Assembly (NCBI RefSeq): GCF_000375425.1
Contig: NZ_AQXG01000001.1
Span: 56,000 to 119,999 of the forward strand
DNA from: Gracilimonas tropica DSM 19535
Lineage (GTDB): Bacteria > Bacteroidota > Rhodothermia > Balneolales > Balneolaceae
Length of the DNA stretch: 64,000 nt
Reading direction: 5' to 3'
A program made the position numbers and the translations under genes. Below the pieces are notes generated by a model. That model did not search any database. It was not told where the DNA came from and saw only the letters and a list, made by a program, of their open reading frames with translations. This document shows, in pieces, positions 9,414 through 19,091 of the stretch (the stretch's first letter is position 1; each line of letters opens with the position of its first letter).

Positions 9414-10249
9414 TAGTTAAAATCAGTTTTTGAGGTTGGTTTTTTGCGTTTTTCGCGAAGCCATAGCACGGTCAGGAATATACCGAGAATTATCAGTGTA
9501 GCCAAGCCGCCAAGCTTCATAATATTAATTGCCACCGGCGCATAACTGCCGGATTCAGGATCGTATTGGTAACAGTACATCACAAGTTTGTCGATGGTAT
9601 TACCGATCTGTCCATCTGCTGCCTCATACAAGGCATTGCGTACATTAAATTCGTCGTAAGTGATACCGTAAAGATAACGAGTGATCTTGCCTTTGGGACT
9701 GAGCAACATAATGGCCGCAGTATGGGCATATTCTCCGGTTTCCTCTACCTTTCGATATTGAAAGCCGGTTGCTTTCGTTACTTTTTCGATATTTGATTTT
9801 GAGCCGGTCAAAAAGTACCAGCCGGCTTTCATTGTTGAATCTTCGTCGCCGAGATAATTTTCTTTCGATCTGGCGGCCAAGGCTACATCTTCTTCAGGAT
9901 CTATACTGAAAGAGATGATGATAAATTCTTTTCCGGGCTTCCAAACCAGATCATCTACTACATCCGATACACCGTCCAAAACCAAACCGCAAAGCATCGG
10001 ACACTCATAATACAAAGGGTTTAACAAAACGGGCTTTCCTTCCACAAGAAGATCCCCAAGCTGCACACTGTCGCCGTTAGATGTTGCAAATCGGGCATCC
10101 AGCGGGATGGTGTCTCCCAACTTTTCGTCGATGCCAAGATCTTGCAGCGCATCCGGTTCTTCACGATTTACCTGCGCTGAGGCAGGGGGTGAAAGCAGAA
10201 ACACTGCGAGCATGCATGTTGCAAATGCCGACAGTGCGGGAATTTTCAT
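9413..10249 (-). CDS. sco: SCO family copper chaperone for the CuA site
   Basis: A 278-residue protein with a signal peptide (about residues 1-25), a thioredoxin fold with the copper-binding CPMLC (Cys83, Cys87) and the conserved His in GEYAHTAAIML, and a C-terminal membrane helix (about 245-265). SCO proteins deliver copper to, or reduce the cysteines of, the CuA centre in subunit II. Its position directly upstream of ctaC, overlapping by one base, fits that role. The C-terminal anchor is a variant often seen in this lineage; many SCO proteins are N-anchored instead. Confidence 0.93.
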   Translation of the reverse strand: MKIPALSAFATCMLAVFLLSPPASAQVNREEPDALQDLGIDEKLGDTIPLDARFATSNGDSVQLGDLLVEGKPVLLNPLYYECPMLCGLVLDGVSDVVDDLVWKPGKEFIIISFSIDPEEDVALAARSKENYLGDEDSTMKAGWYFLTGSKSNIEKVTKATGFQYRKVEETGEYAHTAAIMLLSPKGKITRYLYGITYDEFNVRNALYEAADGQIGNTIDKLVMYCYQYDPESGSYAPVAINIMKLGGLATLIILGIFLTVLWLREKRKKPTSKTDFN

Positions 10250-10264
10250 GATGAATAGGTTTTA

Positions 10265-10795
10265 TTAGTCAACAGCAATTCTACTAATTGCACTGTCAAT
10301 AGGAATTCTATAAATACCTTCTTCGAGGTCAACAACGCCAAAGCTATTAAGCTCTTGATCTTGTTCTGCTTTTAGTTCTTTTACTTCTGAAAAGGTACTT
10401 TGAGCAGACACTTCTTTCTGAGTTTCAAACAAACTGTATTGTGAGAAGTAGATCAATCCGACAACAAAAATGACGACCAAAGCGGTTCCGAGGGTGGACC
10501 AAAAGATCAACTTGGAATAGTTTAAGGTGTCACTCATTACACCATGTCCAACCGCTACCGCAAATTCCTCATCATCTGTTGAAATTTCAACGTCTTCGGT
10601 CAGGTCCTCATCTGATGCGGCAGGTTCAGTGGTGAATATTTGGGAAGCTTCATCTTGCAGTTGGGCAGCCCAGGCAATTACCTGATCTTCAGATACATCG
10701 TATTTCTCTGCGATCTCTTTGATCACAGATTTACCCTGCGATACTGCTTCAAGAGCTATTTTTGCTTTAAATTCTGAACTAAACTTATCTGACAT
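10265..10795 (-). CDS. Membrane-anchored protein with transposase-OrfA-type HTH domain
   Basis: A 176-residue protein of unusual build. Residues 4-45 (FSSEFKAKIALEAV, then IAEKYDVSEDQVIAW) match the helix-turn-helix domain of IS3/IS911 OrfA-type transposase proteins. An acidic linker (about 55-80) leads to one transmembrane helix (about 97-118). A Glu/Gln-rich coiled segment follows, then a conserved-looking tail EEGIYRIPIDSAI (159-170) on the far side of the membrane. No transposase catalytic partner or terminal inverted repeat is nearby, and it sits in frame with the operon between actF and sco (gaps of about 12 and 15 bp). I infer a domesticated domain in a membrane-tethered regulator or assembly factor. 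The function is unknown. Confidence 0.75.
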   Translation of the reverse strand: MSDKFSSEFKAKIALEAVSQGKSVIKEIAEKYDVSEDQVIAWAAQLQDEASQIFTTEPAASDEDLTEDVEISTDDEEFAVAVGHGVMSDTLNYSKLIFWSTLGTALVVIFVVGLIYFSQYSLFETQKEVSAQSTFSEVKELKAEQDQELNSFGVVDLEEGIYRIPIDSAISRIAVD

Positions 10796-10807
10796 CGGTC
10801 GTTTCGA

Positions 10808-12019
10808 TTATTGGTGATATGATTTAGAGAGGCAATCTTCAAGCTTCGGATCGTTCTTTGGCACCATATCATTTTGTTTGAAGGTGTTAAAGAATAGTCC
10901 GAAGAAAATACCTCCTAATCCGAGGAAGGCTGTGATATCCATCCAGCTAAAGTGGATTCCATGATCATAAAGTACAGGCATGGCGATCCAGTAAATTTCT
11001 GCAAAGTGAATGACAAGTACCAAGACAGATACAATTCCAAGTACCGTTCTGTTTTTCTTGGCTTCACGGTTCAGCAACACCAAGAAAGGAAGAGCAAATC
11101 GACCAATCAGCAGGCTGTAGGCTATATATTCCCAGCCTCCTTCAAGCCGGTGATAGAACCAGAGAGTTTCTTCCGGAAGGTTGGCATAATAGATCAACAA
11201 GAACTGTGAGAAGGCGATGTATGCATAAAAAACAGTGAAAGCAAAGAACCAGGCACCCAAGTCATAGATATGAACTTGTCGGATGGTGCTGGTAAGAAGG
11301 CCTTTTTTCTGAAGGTAAAAGACCAGAAGGATCATAACCGGCCAGAATGCCTGGAAACTGATCGCAAAGAAATAAACACCGAACATGGTAGAAAACCAAT
11401 GTGGATCAAGGCTCATTAACCAGTCGAAACCGGCAAACGCCACAGAAAATGCAAATAAAAGAATTCCCGGGGCACTGAATTTTCGCAGTAAGCTTGTAAG
11501 TCCCCAATCGTTGGTTTGATCCATTTCAACAGATACTTTATGCAGCTTATAGCCGAGGAAACCCCAGATTGCAAAATAGATAAATTGCCTGATCACAAAG
11601 AAAGTAGGGTTCAGGAACGCTGATTTACCGTAAATGATCTTATCAAACTCTTCAGCTCCGTATTCCAGCAGTTCAGGATGGCTCCAGTGATACAAATTAT
11701 GAATACCAATGAGGATCGGGATCACAAAAAGCCCCCAAAGCCAAATTTTGGAAGTAAAAGACTCTGCAATACGTCGGAACACCACTCCCCAGCTCGATCT
11801 CGTAATATGGTGCAACATCACCATAATAAGGGCTGCAAGGGCAATTCCGGTAAAAAAGGTAAAGCTAACCAGGTATGAAAAGAAAAACTGATCAGCATCA
11901 AGGAAATAGCCAACAAGGGTGGCAATTAATCCAACGGCACCCAGTCCAAACAGGGCACGGGGAACTTTGCTGTCGGCTGGAAATTGTAAAGAATCTGTTA
12001 TTGAAGGCTTATGACTCAT
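10808..12019 (-). CDS. actF: Alternative complex III quinol-binding membrane subunit ActF
   Basis: A 403-residue, roughly ten-helix membrane protein of the NrfD/ActF family. Position directly after actE and the helix-rich content with motifs such as WFYHRLEGGWEYIAYSLL and WPVMILLVFYLQKKG fit ActF, the second membrane subunit of the quinol:cytochrome c oxidoreductase. ActC and ActF are structurally related; ActF lacks the better-conserved quinol site of ActC and may act in proton translocation. It lies 25 bp after actE and 12 bp before the HTH-membrane protein gene. Confidence 0.9.
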   Translation of the reverse strand: MSHKPSITDSLQFPADSKVPRALFGLGAVGLIATLVGYFLDADQFFFSYLVSFTFFTGIALAALIMVMLHHITRSSWGVVFRRIAESFTSKIWLWGLFVIPILIGIHNLYHWSHPELLEYGAEEFDKIIYGKSAFLNPTFFVIRQFIYFAIWGFLGYKLHKVSVEMDQTNDWGLTSLLRKFSAPGILLFAFSVAFAGFDWLMSLDPHWFSTMFGVYFFAISFQAFWPVMILLVFYLQKKGLLTSTIRQVHIYDLGAWFFAFTVFYAYIAFSQFLLIYYANLPEETLWFYHRLEGGWEYIAYSLLIGRFALPFLVLLNREAKKNRTVLGIVSVLVLVIHFAEIYWIAMPVLYDHGIHFSWMDITAFLGLGGIFFGLFFNTFKQNDMVPKNDPKLEDCLSKSYHQ

Positions 12020-12044
12020 TGTGTAAGTGTATTAAGCAAAGTTC

Positions 12045-13082
12045 TTAGTTATCAAGATTTTTGATGTACAGGATGATGGATTCGATCTCCAGGTCAGACA
12101 AATAGCTGTAAGAGGCCATCACCCCTTGTTGATAGTCCACGGATTTTTTGGCTTCGGGTTCAACGATGGATTCCCGGATATAATCTTCATCTTTAGTGAC
12201 CGTGATGGTTTCACCTTCAGCGGTTACAACTTCTCCTTCGCTGCCATATAGACCGGACCATGTTGGGCCAATACCGGCTGAACCATCTTCACTGTGGCAA
12301 GCTGCACATCCATTGCCGGCAATTACATCGGCACCCATAGATACGGAAGCTTCCATTGTTTCCTGGGCCGCTGCTTTCGCTTCAGCTAAAGAATCAGCTT
12401 TGGCTTGTTCCTCGGCAGCCTTTGACTGAAGTGCAGCAAGATCTACATCATATTCTGCCATTTCCTCTTCAGAGATATTCTGGCTTTCCTGCAAGGCCCG
12501 CACGTAGGCCACAATAGCCCAACGGTCTTCAACAGGTATTTGAGAAGCATAAGAATACATGGTTCTCACTCCGTTGTAGATAGCAGAATAGATCTGCCCG
12601 TCCGGAGCTTCAATAAGTCGCTGGTCATGGTAAGAAGGTGCCGGAACAAATCCATAACCGCCCTCCATGATAATTCCGTTGCCGGCTCCTGTTTGACCGT
12701 GACATGGAGTACAGTAAATTTCGTAGCGTTCTTTGCCACGATATAGGAATGATTTTGTAAGATCCACAGGGATGTAGTCTATGTAATCACCGTTCTCATC
12801 AACTCCTTCGTAATAAGCAACATCTGTTTTGGCTAAGCCACGGGCAATAGTTCCTTCTACCGGTTGACGCATAGAACGTCCGTCATCAAAAAAGTTATTG
12901 ACTTCCTGGGCTTCCTTTCGCGGTTGCTGATCCATATTCAAGTTTGGATGGACCGGCGGTTTTTCTGAAAGTTGTCCCTGGCAGGCCGTAAGCGATATCC
13001 CGATCGCAACTAATCCCGCCGTTTTTAATAAACCTTTAAAATTCATCCCTGAACGTGATATTTGTGAATTTTTCTTATTCAT
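12045..13082 (-). CDS. actE: ActE lipoprotein cytochrome c with an extra C-terminal cytochrome c domain
   Basis: I choose the ATG at 13082 (345 residues) over a TTG at 13094, because GAGGAAG lies three bases before it. A lipoprotein signal ends at LTAC (Cys34). The first heme site CTPCH (124-128) lies in the normal ActE domain. An Ala/Glu/Lys-rich helix (about 205-245) links it to a second heme site, CAACH (259-263), in a domain that reads GCAACHSEDGSAGIGPTW. That domain is very like the one at the end of CtaC. ActE normally carries one heme and passes electrons out of ACIII; the added domain would give it a second electron exit. It overlaps actD by 8 bp. Confidence 0.92.
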   Translation of the reverse strand: MNKKNSQISRSGMNFKGLLKTAGLVAIGISLTACQGQLSEKPPVHPNLNMDQQPRKEAQEVNNFFDDGRSMRQPVEGTIARGLAKTDVAYYEGVDENGDYIDYIPVDLTKSFLYRGKERYEIYCTPCHGQTGAGNGIIMEGGYGFVPAPSYHDQRLIEAPDGQIYSAIYNGVRTMYSYASQIPVEDRWAIVAYVRALQESQNISEEEMAEYDVDLAALQSKAAEEQAKADSLAEAKAAAQETMEASVSMGADVIAGNGCAACHSEDGSAGIGPTWSGLYGSEGEVVTAEGETITVTKDEDYIRESIVEPEAKKSVDYQQGVMASYSYLSDLEIESIILYIKNLDN

Positions 13083-13617
13083 AAACTTCCTCAATGTGAG
13101 TAGCCCCGGCTTCTTCGAACAATTTCTTTACTTTGTCAGCTTCGAACATGTCATCTTCAGCTTCAATACAGGCAAAGAAACCGTCATCGGTTGCTTTCTT
13201 AAAACGGTCTACATTAAAAAGAGGATTGTGAAGTTTTGGAAGTCCGTTTAGGAAGAACATTCCAAATACAGCTCCAAAGGCTGATAACAGCACAGTAAGC
13301 TCAAAAGTGATAGGTACCCAGGCCGGAGCGTTGAAAAAGGGCTTACCGCTAATATTTAAAGGGTAATCAATAACAGCCATGTAATACATCATTGATACTG
13401 CACCTGCAAAACCAAGGATGGCATGCCCAAGCACGATCCACCCCAGTTTTGATTTTTTCAAATTCATGGCTTTATCCATTCCATGAATTGGGAAGGGGCT
13501 AAAAGTATCAAACTTGGTATAACCTGATTTCACCATTTTTTTGGCTGCATCAGTAAGCTCTTTGGGGTTTCTGAATTCGGCTAAGATGCCGTGCAAATTT
13601 TGATTTTCTGTACTCAT
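13075..13617 (-). CDS. actD: Alternative complex III subunit ActD (DUF3341)
   Basis: A 180-residue protein with an N-terminal soluble DUF3341-like part (LHGILAEFRNPKELTDAAKK) containing the FSPFPIHGMDKAM motif, two membrane helices (about 60-80 and 98-122), and a short C-terminal region ending in THIEEVYE. This matches ActD, a non-redox subunit that packs against ActC and ActF. It lies 5 bp after actC and overlaps the start of actE. Confidence 0.92.
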   Translation of the reverse strand: MSTENQNLHGILAEFRNPKELTDAAKKMVKSGYTKFDTFSPFPIHGMDKAMNLKKSKLGWIVLGHAILGFAGAVSMMYYMAVIDYPLNISGKPFFNAPAWVPITFELTVLLSAFGAVFGMFFLNGLPKLHNPLFNVDRFKKATDDGFFACIEAEDDMFEADKVKKLFEEAGATHIEEVYE

Positions 13618-13622
13618 ATTCT

Positions 13623-15050
13623 TTAAACCTTCTGAGATTGAGGTTCAGGTACTTCTACTTTTGGAGCATGATATTCGTTGGTTTCCTCATCATAATTATG
13701 AGGATCTGCCTTAGGTATTACAGCTTTGATCTCAGCGAGAGCAACCATTGGAAGGAATCGCAGGAACAAGAGGAACATAGTAAAGAAGAGTCCAAATGTT
13801 CCTACATAAGTCAAAACATCCCAAATGGTTGGGGAATAGTAATCCCAGCTTGAAGGCAAATAATCGTTAGCCAGCGAAGTTACCGTAATTACAAATCGTT
13901 CAAACCACATACCGATATTCACCACAATGGAAATAAAGAAGGTGAATCCGACGCTTGTTCGTAATTTCTTAGACCAGAAAAACTGAGGTGAGAATACATT
14001 ACAGGTCATCATTGCCCAGTAGGCCCATGCATAAGGTCCTGTAGCTCTCAAAATAAAGATCGCTTGCTCGTATTCAACGCCACTGTACCAGGCAATAAAG
14101 AATTCCATGATGTAGGCAAAACCTACCATAGTACCGGTGACAAGGATCACGATATTCATTTTTTCCATGTGATCGTTTGTCATGATGTCTTCCATGCCAT
14201 AGATCTTTCTGGCAACAATCATAAGGGTCAGCACCATCGCAAAACCGGAAAAGATCGCACCCGCAACAAAATAGGGTGGGAAAATTGTGGTGTGCCATCC
14301 CGGGATCATGGAAACGGCAAAGTCAAAGGATACAATGGTGTGTACGGATAATACCAGTGGAGTAGCCAAGCCGGCCAGAATCATGTAGGCTTTTTCATAA
14401 TTCCACCAGTGGCGGTTGGAACCGGTCCATCCAAGAGAAAAGATACCGTAAGCTACCTTTCTGATCTTATCGGTAGCTCTGTCGCGGATCGTGGCAAGGT
14501 CGGGAACCAATCCAACATACCAGAATAACAGAGAAACAGTAAAATAGGTGGAAACTGCAAACACGTCCCAAAGCAGGGGAGAGTTGAAGTTCGGCCACAT
14601 GGCCATTTGGTTAGGAACCGGGAATACCCAATAAATTACCCAGATACGACCAACGTGAATAGCTGGGAAGACCCCGGCACACATTACTGCAAAAATGGTC
14701 ATCGCTTCCGCAAATCGGTTAATGGCGGTACGCCAGTCTTGCCGGAAGAGGAAAAGGATCGCAGAAATAAGGGTTCCGGCGTGACCAATACCTACCCACC
14801 ATACAAAGTTGATGATCGCCCAACCCCAACCAACGGGATTGTTAAGGCCCCAGATTCCGGTTCCTTCCCATATCAAATAACCAATAGCCGCTACCATAAC
14901 CATTAGCAGGGCATTGGCTCCTATCATGGCTAAGTACCATGCTTTTGGAGTGGGTCGTAAATTTATATCAGTAACCAGTCGTGTAAGGCTCGAAAAGTCA
15001 TGATCGCCTTTTACAAGAGCGGGTTCCGGTACGTATTGGTATTTACTCAT
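13623..15050 (-). CDS. actC: Alternative complex III quinol-oxidising membrane subunit ActC (NrfD family)
   Basis: A 475-residue polytopic protein (about ten helices) of the NrfD/PsrC family. Characteristic stretches include [29 protein letters not shown] and [19 protein letters not shown], which in ACIII structures lie near the quinol site and the proton path. It takes electrons from menaquinol or another quinol and delivers them to the Fe-S clusters of ActB. It lies 27 bp after actB and 5 bp before actD. Confidence 0.95.
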   Translation of the reverse strand: MSKYQYVPEPALVKGDHDFSSLTRLVTDINLRPTPKAWYLAMIGANALLMVMVAAIGYLIWEGTGIWGLNNPVGWGWAIINFVWWVGIGHAGTLISAILFLFRQDWRTAINRFAEAMTIFAVMCAGVFPAIHVGRIWVIYWVFPVPNQMAMWPNFNSPLLWDVFAVSTYFTVSLLFWYVGLVPDLATIRDRATDKIRKVAYGIFSLGWTGSNRHWWNYEKAYMILAGLATPLVLSVHTIVSFDFAVSMIPGWHTTIFPPYFVAGAIFSGFAMVLTLMIVARKIYGMEDIMTNDHMEKMNIVILVTGTMVGFAYIMEFFIAWYSGVEYEQAIFILRATGPYAWAYWAMMTCNVFSPQFFWSKKLRTSVGFTFFISIVVNIGMWFERFVITVTSLANDYLPSSWDYYSPTIWDVLTYVGTFGLFFTMFLLFLRFLPMVALAEIKAVIPKADPHNYDEETNEYHAPKVEVPEPQSQKV

Positions 15051-15077
15051 GTTTTGGGTGTATTCCTGATTAATATC

Positions 15078-18000
15078 TTAAGCCAAAGCTGGGTTTGGAT
15101 TCGTAAGTTTTGCCATATAAGAGGTACGTGGACGTGTGTTCAGCTCTTCCAGCATCTGGAAATTACGTTCGTTACGCTTCATTTGAGCAACCACGCTGTT
15201 ATCATCGGTCAGATCGCCGAAATAGATCGCGTCAGCAGGACAAGCTTGCTGACAAGCAGTCTTAACGGTGCCATCAGCCGGTTTTGGTGAACCGGTTTCT
15301 TTTTTGGCTTCGATCTTGGCGCGGTTTACACGCTGTACGCAATACGTACATTTTTCCATTACCCCGCGGAAGCGAACGGTTACTTCCGGGTTCATCGCCA
15401 TTTGGATGATATCCGGATCGTCGCCCGTGGTTAAATATTCTTTTGGATAGTTGAAGAAGTTGAAACGACGCACTTTGTACGGACAGTTATTTGCGCAGTA
15501 ACGGGTACCGATACAACGATTATACGTCATTTGGTTCATCCCATCTTCACTGTGAGTGGTTGCCGCAACCGGACAAACCTGCTCACATGGAGCCAACTCG
15601 CAATGCATACATGGTACCGGTTGGTGAACCGCTTGTGGAGAATCAGCATCATCGCCCACATAATAACGGTCGTTACGGATCCAATGCATTTCACGGCCCC
15701 GTTTAACTTCTTTCTTACCGATGACCGGGATATTGTTCTCACTTTGACAAGCGATCACACACACACCACAACCAAAACAAGAGTTAAGGTCGATGGCCAT
15801 TCCCCATTGTGGTTCATAATCAGGGAAGGTTTGCTCATCAAACAATGAGATAGGACCGTCTGTGTCGCCATTTTCTTTAGCTTCAGCCAATCCCGGTACA
15901 GGATAGGTATGAACCGATTCGAAAGAAGCGAAATCCGGATTATCTTTGTATTCGGAAAGGGTAGCTTGCCGGTACATATCACGGCCTTCAAGGCTGTGAT
16001 GATCCTGAACACAAGCAATTTCGTAGGTTTCGTCCGTTTTGGAGACATTTGCAGAAGCAAACAACATATTGGTTGTTCCTCGTAAAGGATAAACATCTAC
16101 GCCGCCGGCAGTGTAATCAACATAAGAGCTGGCAACACGACCAATACCTTCGCGACCGTATCCGGTTGTGAGGGTAATGGCATCATCAACATGCCCCGGT
16201 TGGATCCAGGCTGCAATCTTCAGTGACTTACCATTAACGGTGATCTCTACAACATCAAAATCATCTTGTCCTGCTCCCGGTTCTTCGATTCCGAGGCTCT
16301 TAGCTGTTGCAGGACTCATCAACGCCACATTATCCCAGGTTACTTTGGTCATGGGATCAGGAAGTTCCTGAAGCCAGCCTAAATTGGCATAACGGCCATC
16401 ATAAAGTGTAGCATCCGGGCGAATCACAACTTCCATGCCCGAAGTGGATGATACGTTTGAAACAGCCCGATTCATGGCAGCGTTAAACCCACTGCTCAGG
16501 CGAACATTCACTGCATCAAAATTATCAGTAGTGTCAATACCATCATGTAGGATATTAGTCCAGCGATTATCGAAACCGGAGTTGTAATATCCACGGAAGG
16601 TATTTTGCACCAGATCGTAACCGGAAGCCAGAGTTCCGGATACAATGGTATTCAGGAATTCAATTTCACTTAAGCCGTCATGTAAAGGCTGGATCTGAGG
16701 CTGAATCACGGAACGTGCGCCTCCATAAGAAAATCCATCGCCCCAGGCTTCCAGGAAGTGAGCACGATTTACGTGCCAGGTTACTCTCTTGGCCGTCTCA
16801 TCTACATAATCGGAGAGATTAACAACCGTTTCGACGTTTGAGAGTGCATTTTCAAAATCAAGGTCAGCAGGGGCGGTGTGAACCGGATTCACGCCCACCA
16901 TAACAACCGTGTCAATGTTGCCGGCTTTCATATCAGCAACAACATCAGCAAAAGCCTGATGGTTGTTTTGATCATCAATATGTGGAGCTTCCAGATAATT
17001 GACGGTGCTTCCAGCATTACCTAATGCCTGGTTAATGGCCGCAACTGCAGCATGAACTTCCGGGGTGTGCTGGAATCCTGCGGTAAGTGCTGAAGATCCG
17101 GCATTTGCAGCTAATTCATCAGCAAGTACTGTGATCCATTTATGATCAGAAAATTGATTTGAATATCCGCTAAAAGCTCCCAATCCATTGATTCGGGAGG
17201 AAAGAGCAGCGGCAAGTGCATAGGTAAAGGCTTCAATTTCGCTGGCCTTCACTTTCAGACGGTGATCAGCATAAGAACCGGTAAGCGTAAAAGAATCCTC
17301 AACGGCATACACGCGGTTCATCTCACCATTGGTGTCTGTCACTTTTCTTCGGGAGGATACTTGTTTGGCATATTCCACACTATTTGGATGTGTAGACGCC
17401 ATAAAATCATCATTCAAGGAAACGATGACATCTGCATTTTCAAAATTGTAATGGGTTCTCAGGCGCTGACCAAAAGCAATTTGATTTCCTTCTACTACAT
17501 TGTCTTCTCCAAAAGGCTCATAAGTAATCCAGGAAGCATTACTAAATTTGGAAAGAGCTTGTTGCTTTATACTATTGTAGGTAGGGGAAGAGTTTGCTTC
17601 AGAGATAAAAGCTATGCGCTGACTGGTATTTGCAAAATGAGAAGCTGCAAAAGCTGCAAAATCATCTTTGGTCGAGCGGTTGCCATTATATAAAGGAGAA
17701 CGAGAACGGTCAGGATCATATAAGCCAAGTATGGCCGCCTGATTGAAAATACTGGTTCCGCCTTTGCTGGCAGGGTGAAGGTCATTTCCTTCTAATTTGG
17801 TAGGCCGTCCTTCATGGTTTTCAGCAATAAGTCCGACTAAATTACCCTGAACCGGCATAGAGGTAGCATAATACAAAGGTATGCCCGGCACTACATCTTC
17901 AGGTTGTTTAGAGTATGGAAGGATCTTTTGAACGGGACGACGACAGGCAGCAAGTCCGGCTAATGCTACGGATGCACCCATCACGCGGAGAAATCCACGA

Positions 18001-18158
18001 CGAGATACACCATCTGTTAATTCTGTGGCATTTTCAGGGAACTCACGCTCAGCAAACTTCTGATATTCTTGGTTGTTCGCCAGCTCTTTTAAGCTTTTCC
18101 AGTAAGTGGTTTGTTTAACTTCGCTCATCTGTTGATCTGTAATTTCTGAATCCTTCAT
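15078..18158 (-). CDS. actB: Alternative complex III Fe-S/molybdopterin-like subunit ActB
   Basis: The ATG at 18158 (1026 residues) is chosen over an upstream TTG at 18173. It lies 2 bp after the actA stop. A Tat-type signal (SRRGFLRVMGASVALAGLAAC, about 52-72) precedes a long molybdopterin-oxidoreductase-like region, which in ActB proteins binds no cofactor. The C-terminal quarter has four Cys clusters: CFGCGVCVIAC, CMHCELAPCEQVCP, CIGTRYCANNCP and CTYCVQRV...CQQACP. These hold the three [4Fe-4S] and one [3Fe-4S] clusters that link quinol oxidation to the hemes of ActA/ActE. Confidence 0.95.
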   Translation of the reverse strand: MKDSEITDQQMSEVKQTTYWKSLKELANNQEYQKFAEREFPENATELTDGVSRRGFLRVMGASVALAGLAACRRPVQKILPYSKQPEDVVPGIPLYYATSMPVQGNLVGLIAENHEGRPTKLEGNDLHPASKGGTSIFNQAAILGLYDPDRSRSPLYNGNRSTKDDFAAFAASHFANTSQRIAFISEANSSPTYNSIKQQALSKFSNASWITYEPFGEDNVVEGNQIAFGQRLRTHYNFENADVIVSLNDDFMASTHPNSVEYAKQVSSRRKVTDTNGEMNRVYAVEDSFTLTGSYADHRLKVKASEIEAFTYALAAALSSRINGLGAFSGYSNQFSDHKWITVLADELAANAGSSALTAGFQHTPEVHAAVAAINQALGNAGSTVNYLEAPHIDDQNNHQAFADVVADMKAGNIDTVVMVGVNPVHTAPADLDFENALSNVETVVNLSDYVDETAKRVTWHVNRAHFLEAWGDGFSYGGARSVIQPQIQPLHDGLSEIEFLNTIVSGTLASGYDLVQNTFRGYYNSGFDNRWTNILHDGIDTTDNFDAVNVRLSSGFNAAMNRAVSNVSSTSGMEVVIRPDATLYDGRYANLGWLQELPDPMTKVTWDNVALMSPATAKSLGIEEPGAGQDDFDVVEITVNGKSLKIAAWIQPGHVDDAITLTTGYGREGIGRVASSYVDYTAGGVDVYPLRGTTNMLFASANVSKTDETYEIACVQDHHSLEGRDMYRQATLSEYKDNPDFASFESVHTYPVPGLAEAKENGDTDGPISLFDEQTFPDYEPQWGMAIDLNSCFGCGVCVIACQSENNIPVIGKKEVKRGREMHWIRNDRYYVGDDADSPQAVHQPVPCMHCELAPCEQVCPVAATTHSEDGMNQMTYNRCIGTRYCANNCPYKVRRFNFFNYPKEYLTTGDDPDIIQMAMNPEVTVRFRGVMEKCTYCVQRVNRAKIEAKKETGSPKPADGTVKTACQQACPADAIYFGDLTDDNSVVAQMKRNERNFQMLEELNTRPRTSYMAKLTNPNPALA

Positions 18159-18160
18159 TA

Positions 18161-18808
18161 TTAATAATGACAACCCTGGCAGTAGGTTGGAGCATGAATA
18201 TTCTTTTTATCTACCAATTCGCGTCCAATTTCTAATTGATTCTCAACTTTATATCCCATGGTCGTGACTTCATCGACGGGACGAATGTATTTTTCCGGCT
18301 CACGGTGGCAATCCAAACACCAGCTCATACTAAGTGGCTCTGCCTGATATACAACTTCCATCTTATCAATACGTCCGTGACAGCTTTCGCAGCCAACTCC
18401 AACGGTAACGTGAGCAGAGTGATTGAAATAAGCATAATCGGGTAAATTGTGTACCCGAATCCACTCTACGGCTTTGCCGGTTTCCCAACTCTCGCGAATT
18501 AGATCAAGGTTTTCCGGATTCTTTCCTTTAACCTGACTGTGACAGTTCATACAAGTTTGGGTAGCCGGTATGTTGGCTTGCTTGGAATCGAATACGCTGG
18601 TGTGGCAATACTGACAATCCAATCCAAGTTGATCGACGTGGAGTTGGTGACTGTAGGGAACAGGCTGTTCCGGAGCATAGCCAACGTCAGTAAATTCAGG
18701 AGAGAAGAAATACCAAACGCCAAAAATAATAGCATTCAGCGTTACGATTAATCCAATTAAAATTTTTCGGGGAACCTGATTTGTCCACTTTGGGAAAATC
18801 TGCGCCAT
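18161..18808 (-). CDS. actA: Alternative complex III pentaheme cytochrome c ActA
   Basis: A 215-residue protein with one N-terminal membrane helix (about 15-36) and five CxxCH heme sites: CQYCH, CMNCH, CESCH, CLDCH and CQGCH. Five hemes, small size and first place in the operon identify ActA. Extra His residues (for example HQLHVD, YFNHSAHVT) are likely distal heme ligands. It receives electrons from the ActB Fe-S chain and passes them to ActE or the oxidase. It is the first gene of the 13-kb respiratory operon. Confidence 0.96.
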   Translation of the reverse strand: MAQIFPKWTNQVPRKILIGLIVTLNAIIFGVWYFFSPEFTDVGYAPEQPVPYSHQLHVDQLGLDCQYCHTSVFDSKQANIPATQTCMNCHSQVKGKNPENLDLIRESWETGKAVEWIRVHNLPDYAYFNHSAHVTVGVGCESCHGRIDKMEVVYQAEPLSMSWCLDCHREPEKYIRPVDEVTTMGYKVENQLEIGRELVDKKNIHAPTYCQGCHY

Positions 18809-19091
18809 AAAGATTGCTGATTTAGATTAAGGTAAAGAGCATGAATGCTCCCGTTCAAAAGCCGCGCAAATCTATCAATTTTTTCGATCTTAATTGAATA
18901 AAAAGGATGAACTATCTTTTATTTAAAACAATTCTAAATAGATTATTGCAAACTTTGCCACATCCATGAAGATGTGAGGGCGAAAAGATAGTATGTATTT
19001 CACAAAAATGCCGAAAAAGGAACTGAAAAAACTCACCTTTTGGTTTAGCTTGTCTTAACTTTGCTACGCAACCGAATAACGACTATTTATA
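18809..19091. promoter_or_regulatory. Divergent promoter region between actA and the DUF420 gene
   Basis: The region contains a Bacteroidota-style -7 element TAACTTTG at 19056-19063 (plus strand, about 28 bp before the DUF420 ATG) and TAGATTTG on the minus strand at 18874-18867 (about 60 bp before the actA ATG). Neither has a well-spaced -33 TTTG, so both are tentative. No open frame is seen. Confidence 0.4.

Noticed and set aside
10265..10795. A genuine IS3-family insertion
   Set aside because: There is no OrfB transposase, no terminal inverted repeat, and the gene is in step with the operon and carries its own membrane helix.
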